Positions 26,640 to 34,208 of a DNA stretch of 64,000 nt are shown here, in pieces. The DNA comes from Bordetella sp. H567 (GTDB lineage Bacteria > Pseudomonadota > Gammaproteobacteria > Burkholderiales > Burkholderiaceae_B), in contig NZ_CP012334.1 in assembly GCF_001704295.1 (NCBI RefSeq), forward strand, positions 3,236,084 to 3,300,083, read 5' to 3'. Below the pieces are notes generated by a model, which had not been told where the DNA came from, searched no databases, and saw only the letters and a program-made list of their open reading frames with translations. Both the position numbers and the translations under genes were made by a program. Within the stretch, counting starts at the first letter, position 1. Each line of letters starts with the position of its first letter.

Positions 26640-26911
26640 CTAAATAGCGGCATTGAAGCGGGGGTTATTGATTAATTTTTTAACTGAGTTCGGCGCAAAT
26701 CGGTGGAAGCCGTTGCCCAGGACTTTCTGGCGTAGCGATACTAGTCTGGCCTGCCGCGGGCGTAGCAATAGGACCAGTCGACTCGATAGGCCCGCCGCTG
26801 CCATAACCGGGCAGTGGATCCGAGAACCCGCCACCCAATACAAACTTCGTGAGCGCTTGTGTGCCCAGAGAGGAAACATAGTCCATCTCCTCCAACGCCG
26901 GGTGCAGGGAA
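26640..26911 (-). pseudogene. Frameshifted toxin C-terminal remnant
   Basis: Two overlapping frames look like parts of one protein. One reads LEEMDYVSSLGTQALTKFV, GGGFSDPLPGYGSGGPIES and then TPAAGQTSIATP. The other continues KVLGNGFHRFAPNSVKKLIN and stops at 26640. A frameshift around 26720-26735 would join them. The order, a Pro/Gly/Thr-rich linker followed by GNGFH and a short basic end, resembles CdiA/FhaB-type C-terminal tails. The assignment is by resemblance only. Confidence 0.4.
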
Positions 26912-27155
26912 GAGGAAAATCAACCCGAGCACCGCGCTTGATCCCTGCCGCTTGCGTCACTTTCGCCATACCGCCATACGACTCCTTCTTGCTTTCGAGA
27001 TCTCCAACTCTCTTAGCCTTGATGTCGGCGGGTAGCGCAATGGGCAGGAAACATACGGGTCCGCCGTGGCTGCTCAGTACCGGTGCACCCGGGAACCTTG
27101 TTGATCTTCCGGTCGTACAGCCCGCCAACAGGGCGACGATCGTCAATCCAGTCAA
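26912..27155 (-). pseudogene. Lipoprotein gene fragment
   Basis: From TTG 27155 the frame gives a short signal with lipobox LLAGC (TGLTIVALLAGCTTGR). It continues FLPIALPADIKAKRVGDLE and SKKESYGGMAKVTQAAGIKRGA. The RVG...YGG...V pattern is seen in small cell-envelope lipoproteins that continue with a longer C-terminal domain, which is missing here. After about 80 codons the sequence passes into the toxin remnant at 26911, so this is probably a recombination-truncated gene. Family assignment is weak. Confidence 0.4.
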
Positions 27156-27275
27156 ACCAGTTCAGTAGTACACGTGCTTGCTCTCCCCGTTATTGGGGCG
27201 AACGTTACTTCAATTCATCGGGCGCCCGTGTTTTGCATACGGACGGGCCGCTTGCCCATCAGCGCGCTGGCTTGT

Positions 27276-27848
27276 TCAAACACCAGTCCCGGCAAGCACA
27301 ATGTGCGACATGCCCTGCGTTCCGAGCAGTTCGACAAGCTCGATCAACGCGTCCGGCGGCGCGGTGCCCAGATCGCCCATCAGGGTCCAAAGCTCTTTGT
27401 GTTGCGGATGCTGCTCGACTTGGTAGAAATGATGCACCGCCCCGGTCAGCCCGGAGTGCGCCGCCGACCCGGTATCCTCGACATCCATCCAGCGTGTTAT
27501 CCAGTCGTCGATCTGAGCCATGTCGGTCGGCGGCTTGTCGAAAATGAGCTGAATGTCGGACCAAGCGAACGGATGGATATCAAGCCTGAATGCCCCGCAG
27601 TCGTAGCAGATCGTCTGGTAGCCAGGATCGGGCCCCTGATGGACCAGATGCAGCCTCATTTTCCCGTCCGCCCCTTCGGACATAAGGTCAGGCCGGATAT
27701 AGCGATACGGATAAGGCTCTTCATTCTTCAGGGCTATCAGCGGCTCGCTTTGGATGTCAGGTTGCTTTTCTTCGAGTATCGCCTTGGAGCCGGTGAAAAA
27801 ATCCACGTACCGCTGAAATTCTCGCCGAATAACTTCTTCGATTTTCAT
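27276..27848 (-). CDS. Immunity-like protein of unknown family
   Basis: 190-residue acidic protein from ATG 27848. Its start overlaps the stop of the small frame at 27845-28105 by four bases (ATGA), the same coupling seen between toxin ends and immunity starts elsewhere in this island. Sequence landmarks are REFQRYVDFFTGSKAILEEK, CYDCGAFRLDIHPF, WITRWMDVEDTG and the end ELLGTQGMSHIVLAG. I cannot name the family. It is probably a soluble cytoplasmic immunity protein. Confidence 0.65.
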   Translation of the reverse strand: MKIEEVIRREFQRYVDFFTGSKAILEEKQPDIQSEPLIALKNEEPYPYRYIRPDLMSEGADGKMRLHLVHQGPDPGYQTICYDCGAFRLDIHPFAWSDIQLIFDKPPTDMAQIDDWITRWMDVEDTGSAAHSGLTGAVHHFYQVEQHPQHKELWTLMGDLGTAPPDALIELVELLGTQGMSHIVLAGTGV

Positions 27849-28105
27849 GGTTTGGGCGACTGAAAGTTCAGGTGCATGATTATCACGATAGTTTCGTCAA
27901 GCACGTTCGTACAGGTCGGAGTCCAACCTTCAGGGTTTAGTTCATAGCAGCGTACACCCCGTCTTTGCGACAGCCCTTGGTTCACCGCGAAACTGACTTG
28001 CAGGCGACGAACGCACATTGCCCTTATTGCTTGCTTTGCACCGACGCTATTAACCTCAACCGTTGCGATCGTCAGAGTCTCCTTTTGGCGTCGAGCTAAA
28101 GCCAT
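27845..28105 (-). CDS. Small frame coupled to an immunity-like gene; possible toxin tail
   Basis: 86 codons, beginning MALARRQKETLTIATVEV and ending TIVIIMHLNFQSPKP. The stop overlaps the next gene's ATG (ATGA at 27845-27848). The middle is basic (VCVRRLQVSF-like stretch MCVRRLQVSFAVNQGLSQRR). By analogy with the overlap at 28413-28416 it could be the surviving C-terminus of a toxin. It could also be a small complete gene. No known domain is seen and no Shine-Dalgarno sequence is clear. Confidence 0.4.
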   Translation of the reverse strand: MALARRQKETLTIATVEVNSVGAKQAIRAMCVRRLQVSFAVNQGLSQRRGVRCYELNPEGWTPTCTNVLDETIVIIMHLNFQSPKP

Positions 28106-28125
28106 CTTAAGGCATACCGCGGGAC

Positions 28126-28416
28126 TTACGTCTTGATGGATATTAGGTAGTCAGGACCAAGCTCGTGTTGCAGCTGACCCGCCAGCTGAACGCCTTGCGC
28201 CTTGAAAGCCGCCGCCGCTTCCGAAGTCTTAAAACCGGAGTTGGCTGGGTCCGCCATATTCAACGTCTCATCAAACGCGCGGGCCCAATCGGCGAGCTTT
28301 CGCTTTAATTGATCAGAGATGGGAAGCATATTCGGGTCGATATCACCATATGCGCCTGGGGACATGTCCCAGAGAGGATGACATTGATAGTCTGCCATTA
28401 CTTTTATCGCCTTCAT
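28126..28416 (-). CDS. Immunity-like protein following a toxin C-terminus
   Basis: 96-residue protein from ATG 28416, starting MKAIKVMADYQCHPLWDMSP, then DPNMLPISDQLKRKLADWARAFDETLN and a final AGQLQHELGPDYLISI. This 'YQCHPLWD...LPIS..L...L..W...FD.TLN.DDP..SGF' type is familiar to me as an uncharacterised small protein beside polymorphic toxins. Here the start codon overlaps the stop of a toxin C-terminal fragment by four bases, which strongly supports an immunity role. The matching toxin body is gone. Confidence 0.7.
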   Translation of the reverse strand: MKAIKVMADYQCHPLWDMSPGAYGDIDPNMLPISDQLKRKLADWARAFDETLNMADPANSGFKTSEAAAAFKAQGVQLAGQLQHELGPDYLISIKT

Positions 28417-28598
28417 TTTGAAGTCCCCCGTGGATTTGCCCCCACGATAAATCCATTACCCAGCGTAATTGCGATCCGTTGTGATTCACCATTTACGGTG
28501 ACCTCATAAATCGGTCGGCCAGAGCCCGACCCTTGGTAGCCGACGATATTTCCTTGAGTGCCAGCTTGCATAACCACCCCTTGTGAATTGATCCTGTA
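28413..28598 (-). pseudogene. CdiA-type toxin C-terminal fragment
   Basis: After an in-frame stop at 28599-28601 the frame reads YRINSQGVVMQAGTQGNIVG, then YQGSGSGRPIYEVTVNG and finally ITLGNGFIVGANPRGTSK. The GNGFIVGANP ending is typical of the last residues of CdiA/BcpA-type C-terminal toxins. The next gene's ATG overlaps its stop (ATGA), the standard toxin-immunity junction. Only about 60 codons remain and there is no start or export domain, so it is a relic rather than a working toxin. Confidence 0.65.
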
Positions 28599-28700
28599 CT
28601 AAGTGGTGCTCAGATGATCCATCCCACAAATGGCTATAAGACACATGGAGCACGTTGTTTGGCAGTAAGCCGCAGCGGCAGGGCCAATGTGCCTAGCGTA

Positions 28701-29114
28701 CTAAGACGCCACTAACGTCCCGTCGTCCCCAATCCAAATCACCGCGGGAATGCTATAAAAATAAATATTCAAGTCTATGTCGTTCTCGTCCCGGGCGTTG
28801 GAGGGCCAGCGTTCCCGTAGAAAGCAAATAATCGATGCTGCTGAATCCCTCCAATGTGCTTCGCTGTCCTGGATGGTAAGACGGGGATGCGGATGCTGTG
28901 GCAAGATGTAGCAATCCGCGCCTGGAGCAATAAACTTTATACGCGCCTCCTCTAACAAAGTTTGTACCATCCAAAAAAACGCTTCTTTGTGCTCTTCGAA
29001 GGAAAGTGCCGGATTCCACGATTTAATGGCGTAAAACAGACTGGTGATCCATAATCCAAACGAGTCTGCGATTATTTCGTCTACATGCTTTATTCGGCCC
29101 ACGGCTGGCGTCAC
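28701..29114 (-). CDS. DUF596-like immunity protein
   Basis: 137 residues from GTG 29114; a stop lies a few codons upstream in the same frame, so no earlier start exists. It contains EIIADSFGLWITSLFYAIKS, a Trp/Phe-rich HKEAFFWMVQTLLEEARIKF segment and the C-terminal FLRERWP...DLNIYFYSIPAVIWIGDDGTLVAS. That last block looks like DUF596, a small family that occurs beside contact-dependent inhibition toxins. Likely a cytoplasmic immunity protein. The family call is from memory of the motif. Confidence 0.6.
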   Translation of the reverse strand: MTPAVGRIKHVDEIIADSFGLWITSLFYAIKSWNPALSFEEHKEAFFWMVQTLLEEARIKFIAPGADCYILPQHPHPRLTIQDSEAHWRDSAASIICFLRERWPSNARDENDIDLNIYFYSIPAVIWIGDDGTLVAS

Positions 29115-29136
29115 TTTAAAAATTAATTAATGGACA

Positions 29137-29550
29137 TTAGACGTCGATTTCGCGTATGAAGCCGGCATCTCCCGCAAATATGGTTGTGTCAACGACGCCC
29201 GGACGAAAGACCACACAACTAACCGGAATATTGAATAAAAGGCAGTCGTCCAGATTCGTATCATAATATGATGGTCCTTGAAATCGCTCGACGTCGCCCT
29301 CAGTGGCATCGAACCTATAAGCGGTTACGGGAGCGCTGGCGAGCAAGTCGCACACTCGCGCAACATAGAACGAGCAGGAGCGTTGCGACCGGAAGGCGTT
29401 CGCCAGTCGGCGGGCGTCATCGCCGAATATTGATTTGTCGTCGATCCTAGACACACGCCAGCGGCGCCGGGCCACTTCAACGTCGTCAAGCATTCCGTCC
29501 GACCGCAAGAGCCTGCGTAGGTCGAGTAGGAACTCGTCCGGAACGTGCAT
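29137..29550 (-). CDS. Immunity-like protein of unknown family
   Basis: 137 residues from ATG 29550, which has a good Shine-Dalgarno, GAGGAAAG, six bases upstream. The longer reading from ATG 29580 adds ten residues with no ribosome-binding site and overlaps a relic frame. The protein reads HVPDEFLLDLRRLLRSDGML, then RRRWRVSRIDDKSIFGDDAR and ends VDTTIFAGDAGFIREIDV. No family recognised. It is 22 bases upstream of the DUF596-like gene. Confidence 0.6.
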   Translation of the reverse strand: MHVPDEFLLDLRRLLRSDGMLDDVEVARRRWRVSRIDDKSIFGDDARRLANAFRSQRSCSFYVARVCDLLASAPVTAYRFDATEGDVERFQGPSYYDTNLDDCLLFNIPVSCVVFRPGVVDTTIFAGDAGFIREIDV

Positions 29551-29566
29551 GCTGTCTTTCCTCGGC

Positions 29567-29705
29567 TCAGGACTGTCCATTCGCTAGCCTCCCAATATGC
29601 AGCTGCGAGAAATGGTTCCAAGATTGGGGTGCCCATAATGCGCCCAGACCAATAGACTTGACGCAACGAAGCGGCACTTCACTTCGCACTTCCCTGCGCG
29701 CTCAT
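29567..29705 (-). pseudogene. Possible toxin C-terminal relic between two immunity-like genes
   Basis: Directly after the stop of the gene ending at 29706, an open frame of 45 codons runs to a TGA at 29567-29569. It includes VKSIGLGALWAPQSWNHFSQ and ends LHIGRLANGQS. It has no start codon and ends just before the immunity-like start at 29550. Position matches the toxin-tail/immunity-start pattern seen at 28413, but I recognise no toxin motif, so this is tentative. Confidence 0.3.
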
Positions 29706-30482
29706 TCATTCTAGGAACTCAAATACCGGCGTGCGGTAGACATGGTCAACGCTGGCGGCAGGGTCATAGAAAATATTGTCGTCCAGATGTTCCTTGACAC
29801 GCTGACGCACATCCTCAACCCCCACGTAGTCGTAATGAACATCGAAGAGGGATTCGGTAAGTTGGAGATAGACGAAATGTTCCGATAGCTGCTCCACCCT
29901 ATACGCTGGCGCGGTCAACAGCGTTTCTAGACCAAATAACCGTATATACGCCGGGCCAAAAATCTGAGCCCACACTACATCCGGCAAGCAGCGCCTCAAC
30001 TTATGGGTAAACATGAACATGGGGCCATTACTGGGCGCGAGACCGTTTTGCCGCGCCGCGTCCCTATAGCCTTCTGACGGGCTATCGCAGAACATATACT
30101 CAGCCTCATACCGGATCGCGGTACGCTGCAGGTACGTTAACAACTCCGCTACTTGGTCATTACTGTTGTAGCGGAAAAACAGAGCATGGTTCGCATGTTC
30201 TATTTCTAAGTTATGCCGAACTATTTTTTTTGTGATTTCGCCCCAGCCCGTCGGCCGGGACCTGCGCCTCCACAATATACTTCGCTCGCGCCCGGCCATC
30301 ACCTCTCTGATTTCCGGAATATCCATTTGCTTGTTTATTGGCTCTGAAAACCCCCAGGTCTCGGGCCTACAGGCGGGAAACCCCTCAAGAAAACTTGAGG
30401 CGAACCCCGCGAATTCCTCACCTGTCGACAGAGGCCGACGGAGCAAAATCGTGCTATCTACATTTACGCTCTTAAGTTTCAT
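29706..30482 (-). CDS. Large immunity-like protein of unknown family
   Basis: 258 residues if started at ATG 30482 (MKLKSVNVDSTILLRRP), preferred because the longer reading from 30512 adds an unlikely MAIPLRYEFK with no ribosome-binding site. Features are FLEGFPACRPETWGFSEPIN, a basic ERSILWRRRSRPTGWG, ALFFRYNSNDQVAELLTYLQ, LPDVVWAQIFGPAYIRLFG and DHVYRTPVFEFLE at the end. The architecture (WGF.EP then a 'GP.Y' motif) looks like large bacterial immunity proteins of polymorphic-toxin systems. I cannot assign it to one family. Confidence 0.6.
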   Translation of the reverse strand: MKLKSVNVDSTILLRRPLSTGEEFAGFASSFLEGFPACRPETWGFSEPINKQMDIPEIREVMAGRERSILWRRRSRPTGWGEITKKIVRHNLEIEHANHALFFRYNSNDQVAELLTYLQRTAIRYEAEYMFCDSPSEGYRDAARQNGLAPSNGPMFMFTHKLRRCLPDVVWAQIFGPAYIRLFGLETLLTAPAYRVEQLSEHFVYLQLTESLFDVHYDYVGVEDVRQRVKEHLDDNIFYDPAASVDHVYRTPVFEFLE

Positions 30483-30512
30483 TTTGAACTCATATCTCAA
30501 TGGGATAGCCAT

Positions 30513-30907
30513 GAGGTCACGGCCGCGGCGTTACTACGCATAGCGACGGCAATTTGCAACGGCGGGCGTTGGAGCGCCGCGCTGCACGTTCGCGACTTGA
30601 GCGGGACATCTCTTTCCCCTATTTCTCATTGCCACCTTCTCAGGAGTCGCTGCCCCCTGCGAGTCCGGGGCTCTTCATGGGGCAATCCACCCGTACTACT
30701 GAGGGCGACGTTCGTCCTATGGCCTTGCGAGACGACACAACCGTTTGGCGGTTCACATGCATGGAAATAGTTCCTCTCCACCCCAAATGGCCAGACTTCA
30801 ACCAACGGAGATATCTATAAAGTTCGGCGTCGGAACACTGGCGAAGAAGCGCTGCAGTGCGTTTTGGATGTGACAGCCTTGGTCGCGCGGAGCAGCTATA
30901 CGCGTGC
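30513..30907. other. 395-bp gap without a convincing gene inside the immunity array
   Basis: No reading frame here has both a ribosome-binding site and protein-like composition. An 88-codon plus-strand frame (30554-30820) opposes all neighbours and looks random. The sequence may be the decayed remains of another toxin/immunity module. No repeat or terminator was seen. Confidence 0.4.
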
Positions 30908-31270
30908 TCATGGAGTAAATCGCGCGATCAAGTTCTTACATGCCTGCTCCGCAAAGCATTTCGCCCACTCCTCAGTTCGCAGAAATTCCGGCTCCAGAGC
31001 TTCCAGTGCACTCGCAGACCATAGTGGCCGCTGTGCTTCAAGCGGCAAATGGTCTGTCTCGGACTGAATGAGTACAAAAATGCGGAAATCAGGATCGTCG
31101 TCGCCAATCCCATTCAGGCAATGCATGAGATTAACGACGCGTACTGCCCCCTCGAAAAAAGGCAGCTCTCCCGCCAACATAGCCTGGGCTAACGCGACAA
31201 GCCGCCTCCGTTGCAAAACCTCGCCCTCATTCACCTGATTCGACAATCGGCCATCCGGGGAAAATACCAA
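30908..31270 (-). pseudogene. DUF2489-like immunity gene, 5'-truncated copy
   Basis: From LVALAQAMLAGELPFFEGAV onward this matches the copy at 26114, then continues through DFRIFVLIQSETDHLPLEAQ and EFLRTEEWAKCFAEQACKNLIARF, the full C-terminal part. Upstream of RRRLVALAQ the residues (VFSPDGRLSNQVNEGEVLQR) bear no resemblance to the intact N-terminus of the other copy. They belong to a foreign sequence read in a different frame. The N-terminal half is therefore missing. If a start at 31270 is used, a chimaeric 120-residue protein could still be made. Confidence 0.6.
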
Positions 31271-31331
31271 AGTTTGATACCTTCTCGTTTACTATTACGA
31301 CCCTAACCTCAACGCCATTTAAAATCTCCAC
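31227..31331 (-). pseudogene. Possible toxin tail fragment overlapping two immunity genes
   Basis: In the frame that neither neighbour uses, the minus strand reads SVEILNGVEVRVVIVNEKVS then NFGIFPGWPIVESGE and stops at 31227. The GVEVRVVIV...F.. pattern resembles the ends of CdiA-type nuclease toxins. The stop overlaps an ATG (GAATGAGG), again the toxin/immunity junction, but the immunity frame that should follow has been replaced by the DUF2489 segment. Tentative. Confidence 0.3.
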
Positions 31332-31740
31332 AGACTTGTTCCAGGACCATGAAGAGCTCTTGGCTTTCTGGAGCGACCAAAGAGTCCCAACTACGCAGGC
31401 CACATTGGGTCATAATATCGACGAGCAGCGGAGTGCCGTGAAAATAGAGCACATTCCACAGTATATCTATCGGCATATCACACTCTAAATTCTCTTGCTG
31501 CAATAGAGCGCGAAGCAGACGAACATCCCGCTTGTCGTTAATCTCCCGTCTATGCGTGGCCTGGATCAGGCCGCAAACCAAAGTCGCACAGAGGAAATCG
31601 GTGACGGCCGACCGCCAGGCTTTCACATCCGCCCCATACTGCCCCCCTTGGAAATTTGCCAATGTGTCGTTCGGCGTAAAGTCATCCAAACTTGCGATGA
31701 TCAGTTGGCGCTGATAGTCGAGCAACGAGGGCTGGTGCAT
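31309..31740 (-). CDS. Immunity-like protein of unknown family
   Basis: 143 residues from ATG 31740, beginning MHQPSLLDYQRQLIIASLDD, with a hydrophobic WRSAVTDFLCATLVCGLIQA segment, IPIDILWNVLYFHG-like sequence (MPIDILWNVLYFHGTPLLVD) and the end FMVLEQVCGDFKWR. It lies 13 bases after the toxin-adjacent immunity gene, in the same direction, so it should be co-transcribed. A second frame at its 3' end holds a possible toxin tail, so the true C-terminus could have been altered by recombination. Confidence 0.6.
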   Translation of the reverse strand: MHQPSLLDYQRQLIIASLDDFTPNDTLANFQGGQYGADVKAWRSAVTDFLCATLVCGLIQATHRREINDKRDVRLLRALLQQENLECDMPIDILWNVLYFHGTPLLVDIMTQCGLRSWDSLVAPESQELFMVLEQVCGDFKWR

Positions 31741-31753
31741 GGGTCTTGTTCCG

Positions 31754-32281
31754 CTATTTCAGTAGATGGATACGACGGAGCGCCTCTTCTTCAGACCAAA
31801 AATCGTGTGGGAACACCTCAGGCGCTGGAAGGCCAACATATGACACTAGCTCCGCCATCTCGATTTCGTATGCCCCATGGATATGCCACTTTCCCGACGG
31901 CGGCAGAATGAGGTATTCATCAGTATAGGCTGGAATGTACGTCAGATGTTCCGAGTGCCCCGGTTCACAATTTAAAGCGGAGAGATACTCTCGCCCCGTC
32001 ATTTCCACGGAAAGTTCGACTACCGGAAACAGGCCAAAAATAGCATAAAGATCAAACTCGGTGTTCTTCGCACGTTGTAGGTCATAGAAGTAAACCGTCG
32101 TGTCGCCGCTTAGGGACGCCAGCTGTGTCAGATACTCCCAGAACCCACGCACAACGAACTCCAGCCAATCAAAATATCGGCGCGATACCCGTTCGGATGG
32201 GTAGCCGACTTGCCATTGTTCTGCTAGCGCAGCCGTCTCCGTCAGCCGTTTATATAGCTCAACATCGGATATGCACGACAT
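31754..32281 (-). CDS. Cognate immunity protein candidate for the CdiA-type toxin
   Basis: 175-residue acidic cytoplasmic protein whose ATG (32281) lies one base after the toxin stop codon (32283-32285), the classical cdiA-cdiI arrangement. Sequence: SDVELYKRLTETAALAEQWQ at the start, GDTTVYFYDLQRAKNTEFDL in the middle and SYVGLPAPEVFPHDFWSEEE near the end. It is the paralogue of 25185-25712; the C-terminal third is almost identical and the N-terminal half differs, which is where toxin specificity would be expected to lie. A third remnant copy is at 23327. Family name not known to me. Confidence 0.7.
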   Translation of the reverse strand: MSCISDVELYKRLTETAALAEQWQVGYPSERVSRRYFDWLEFVVRGFWEYLTQLASLSGDTTVYFYDLQRAKNTEFDLYAIFGLFPVVELSVEMTGREYLSALNCEPGHSEHLTYIPAYTDEYLILPPSGKWHIHGAYEIEMAELVSYVGLPAPEVFPHDFWSEEEALRRIHLLK

Positions 32282-32282
32282 T

Positions 32283-34208
32283 TTACTTGTCCATTAATCT
32301 AATTTTACCGATCAATTCATCGCCGACCCGATAGTCAGCAGACGGGCCGTTGGTAGAGTTCGCATCATTTCGAACCGAATACCGCTTATCACCCTTGGTA
32401 AACAAAGTGACGTCTTTCGGCCCGCCAAGTTTTCGAGCAGTAAAACCGGCGTCCAGTAAGCCTTGTTCAAACTCAACCCTAGTGAGATTGATCTCCGTAT
32501 TCGTAACGCTAGATCCCACTGTGATGTCCTTCCATGTTACGTGCGGGCCGTCGTTCAAGATGGCCGACTCGGACGAGGCGTTTGTTACAGCCTGCTTAAC
32601 GCTCGAAATTTCTCCTCTTGCCTTCGTAACCCCGCGCCCCACTCCTTCAGTTGCTAGGATGATAAGGAGGTCAGTCAGGCTAGCGATGTAATTTTCCTTC
32701 CTAGTGACCTCGCTTTTCCTTAAATCGGCCACTTGCGATGCGGTTAAATACCCACCTGAAATCAGTTGCTCGTCTGAGACGTCCTGGAAGCCCGGACCTA
32801 GGTCGTTTGCCGCATTCTGCTCTACATAAGACAGCAGGTCGTTGTAGGTCTTACGTGCGGCAGCGAGCTGTACAGCTACAATTTTTGCTTCCCTGCCCGT
32901 AGCAGTTTGAGCGAAGGTCTCTAGCGCGGCAATGTCCTCGGCGATATCCTTTATCTCCTTGGCACACGAAGTCTTGCCTGTACACTGCTCCGTTGCCGCC
33001 GTATCGCGGTCATAACTAAGCTTTTCAAGTCTCGCTATGTCAGCCTTGGCATCCCGCTCGCACTGCGAGTCCTTGCAGTTCCCCAGTTTGTCTTCGGCAG
33101 CGACATACTCTTTAATCTCAGTGGGCATGAGATAGTTGTTTTCGGTCTCCGTGATTGCCGAGGACGTCGCTGCCGCGATGTTCCTGCCGGCGATCGTCGC
33201 GATGCCTTCCACCATTGAGGCGACCAGATTCCGTCGATCCTCCTGCTCCTGTGGGGACATGCCTTTCGGATCACCACCCAACAGCGAGTTGATGACCGAC
33301 CCTGCGGCGGCGCCTAGGGCTCCGGCGCTACACGCTGCACTGCTCGCAGCAGCGCCCGCGCAGCCCACGATCGCGTGCAATGCGGCACGCGCGGCTTCCG
33401 CGCTTGGATTCGTAGAAGACGTCGATCCGGACGCCACGTCAGCATCTTTGCCCAACGCGTCGGCGATCTTCTTGACTTCACTAGCGCTCAGCGACTGAAA
33501 GTAATTAACAGCACCCGCCTGCAGCATCTGGCCGACGCCGCCGCTTACGTTGCCCGCGGTCCCCGCCAGAACCGCGTTCAATATGACGCGGTATTTGCCA
33601 CCTGCCCCCCATTCGTTCTGGAGCTCAATGGCCTGCTGCAATGCCGCCTGTTGTTCCGCGGGTGATGCATTCTTGTCCGAGGCTGTCTTTAGCAGATCCG
33701 CGATGTCCTTCTGGCGATATGAAAAGAAGGTGGCCGCCTGCTGCTGTGCCGTCGTGACTATTCCGAAGCCCGCCTGTATCTTCTCTTTATCGAAGATAGG
33801 GCTCAGGCTGTTCAACGCGCCCGTTGTGTCATGGCTCAATGAAGCGATGGTTTCGGCAACGGTTTTTCCGGTAAGCGCCAGTTGGCCATCCGCGTTGCGG
33901 ATAACGATATCGGCCCCGCTTATTGCGCTGTGCGTTGTGGACTTGTCGCTTCCGAATGCCACTGCCCACGTTGGGGGCAGCGCTGACGCACCGCCGCTAG
34001 TCGGCTGGGTCGCGCCAGCGCTGTTGGTTTGCTGCGCGCCGCCCCAGGAATACCCGCCGCTCACTCCGATTTGGTAGCCGTTATAGCTTCCGGTGTTCTT
34101 GATTTCCTGAGTGACGAGTGTCCCCGTGCTGAGCTGATTCAGCCCATTAGCGATAGCTTGATCGCTACTTGCGATGACACTCCCCACCAAGGTTGTGTTG
34201 CCTTTCAC
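32283..34208 (-). CDS. 5'-truncated CdiA/FhaB-type contact-dependent inhibition toxin
   Basis: 641 codons from GTG 34208. It opens inside a haemagglutinin-repeat region (KGNTTLVGSVIASSDQAIAN; a protein-like frame, TASRAQIDV, continues just upstream). It then has a pretoxin region rich in Ala/Gly helices (residues 270-350) and the ENN boundary motif at 356-358 (TETENNYLMP). The C-terminal 283 residues include two Cys pairs (CKDSQC, CTGKTSC) and a final toxin domain, KYSVRNDANST-like (KRYSVRNDANSTNGPSADYR) to GKIRLMDK. There is no signal peptide, TPS domain or long repeat region, and no cdiB nearby, so it cannot be exported alone. It looks like an orphan CdiA-CT module; the toxic activity is unidentified. 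Confidence 0.8.
   Translation of the reverse strand: MKGNTTLVGSVIASSDQAIANGLNQLSTGTLVTQEIKNTGSYNGYQIGVSGGYSWGGAQQTNSAGATQPTSGGASALPPTWAVAFGSDKSTTHSAISGADIVIRNADGQLALTGKTVAETIASLSHDTTGALNSLSPIFDKEKIQAGFGIVTTAQQQAATFFSYRQKDIADLLKTASDKNASPAEQQAALQQAIELQNEWGAGGKYRVILNAVLAGTAGNVSGGVGQMLQAGAVNYFQSLSASEVKKIADALGKDADVASGSTSSTNPSAEAARAALHAIVGCAGAAASSAACSAGALGAAAGSVINSLLGGDPKGMSPQEQEDRRNLVASMVEGIATIAGRNIAAATSSAITETENNYLMPTEIKEYVAAEDKLGNCKDSQCERDAKADIARLEKLSYDRDTAATEQCTGKTSCAKEIKDIAEDIAALETFAQTATGREAKIVAVQLAAARKTYNDLLSYVEQNAANDLGPGFQDVSDEQLISGGYLTASQVADLRKSEVTRKENYIASLTDLLIILATEGVGRGVTKARGEISSVKQAVTNASSESAILNDGPHVTWKDITVGSSVTNTEINLTRVEFEQGLLDAGFTARKLGGPKDVTLFTKGDKRYSVRNDANSTNGPSADYRVGDELIGKIRLMDK

Noticed and set aside
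30554-30820. 88-codon plus-strand frame in the immunity array gap
   Set aside because: Opposite to all neighbours, no ribosome-binding site, no recognisable features.
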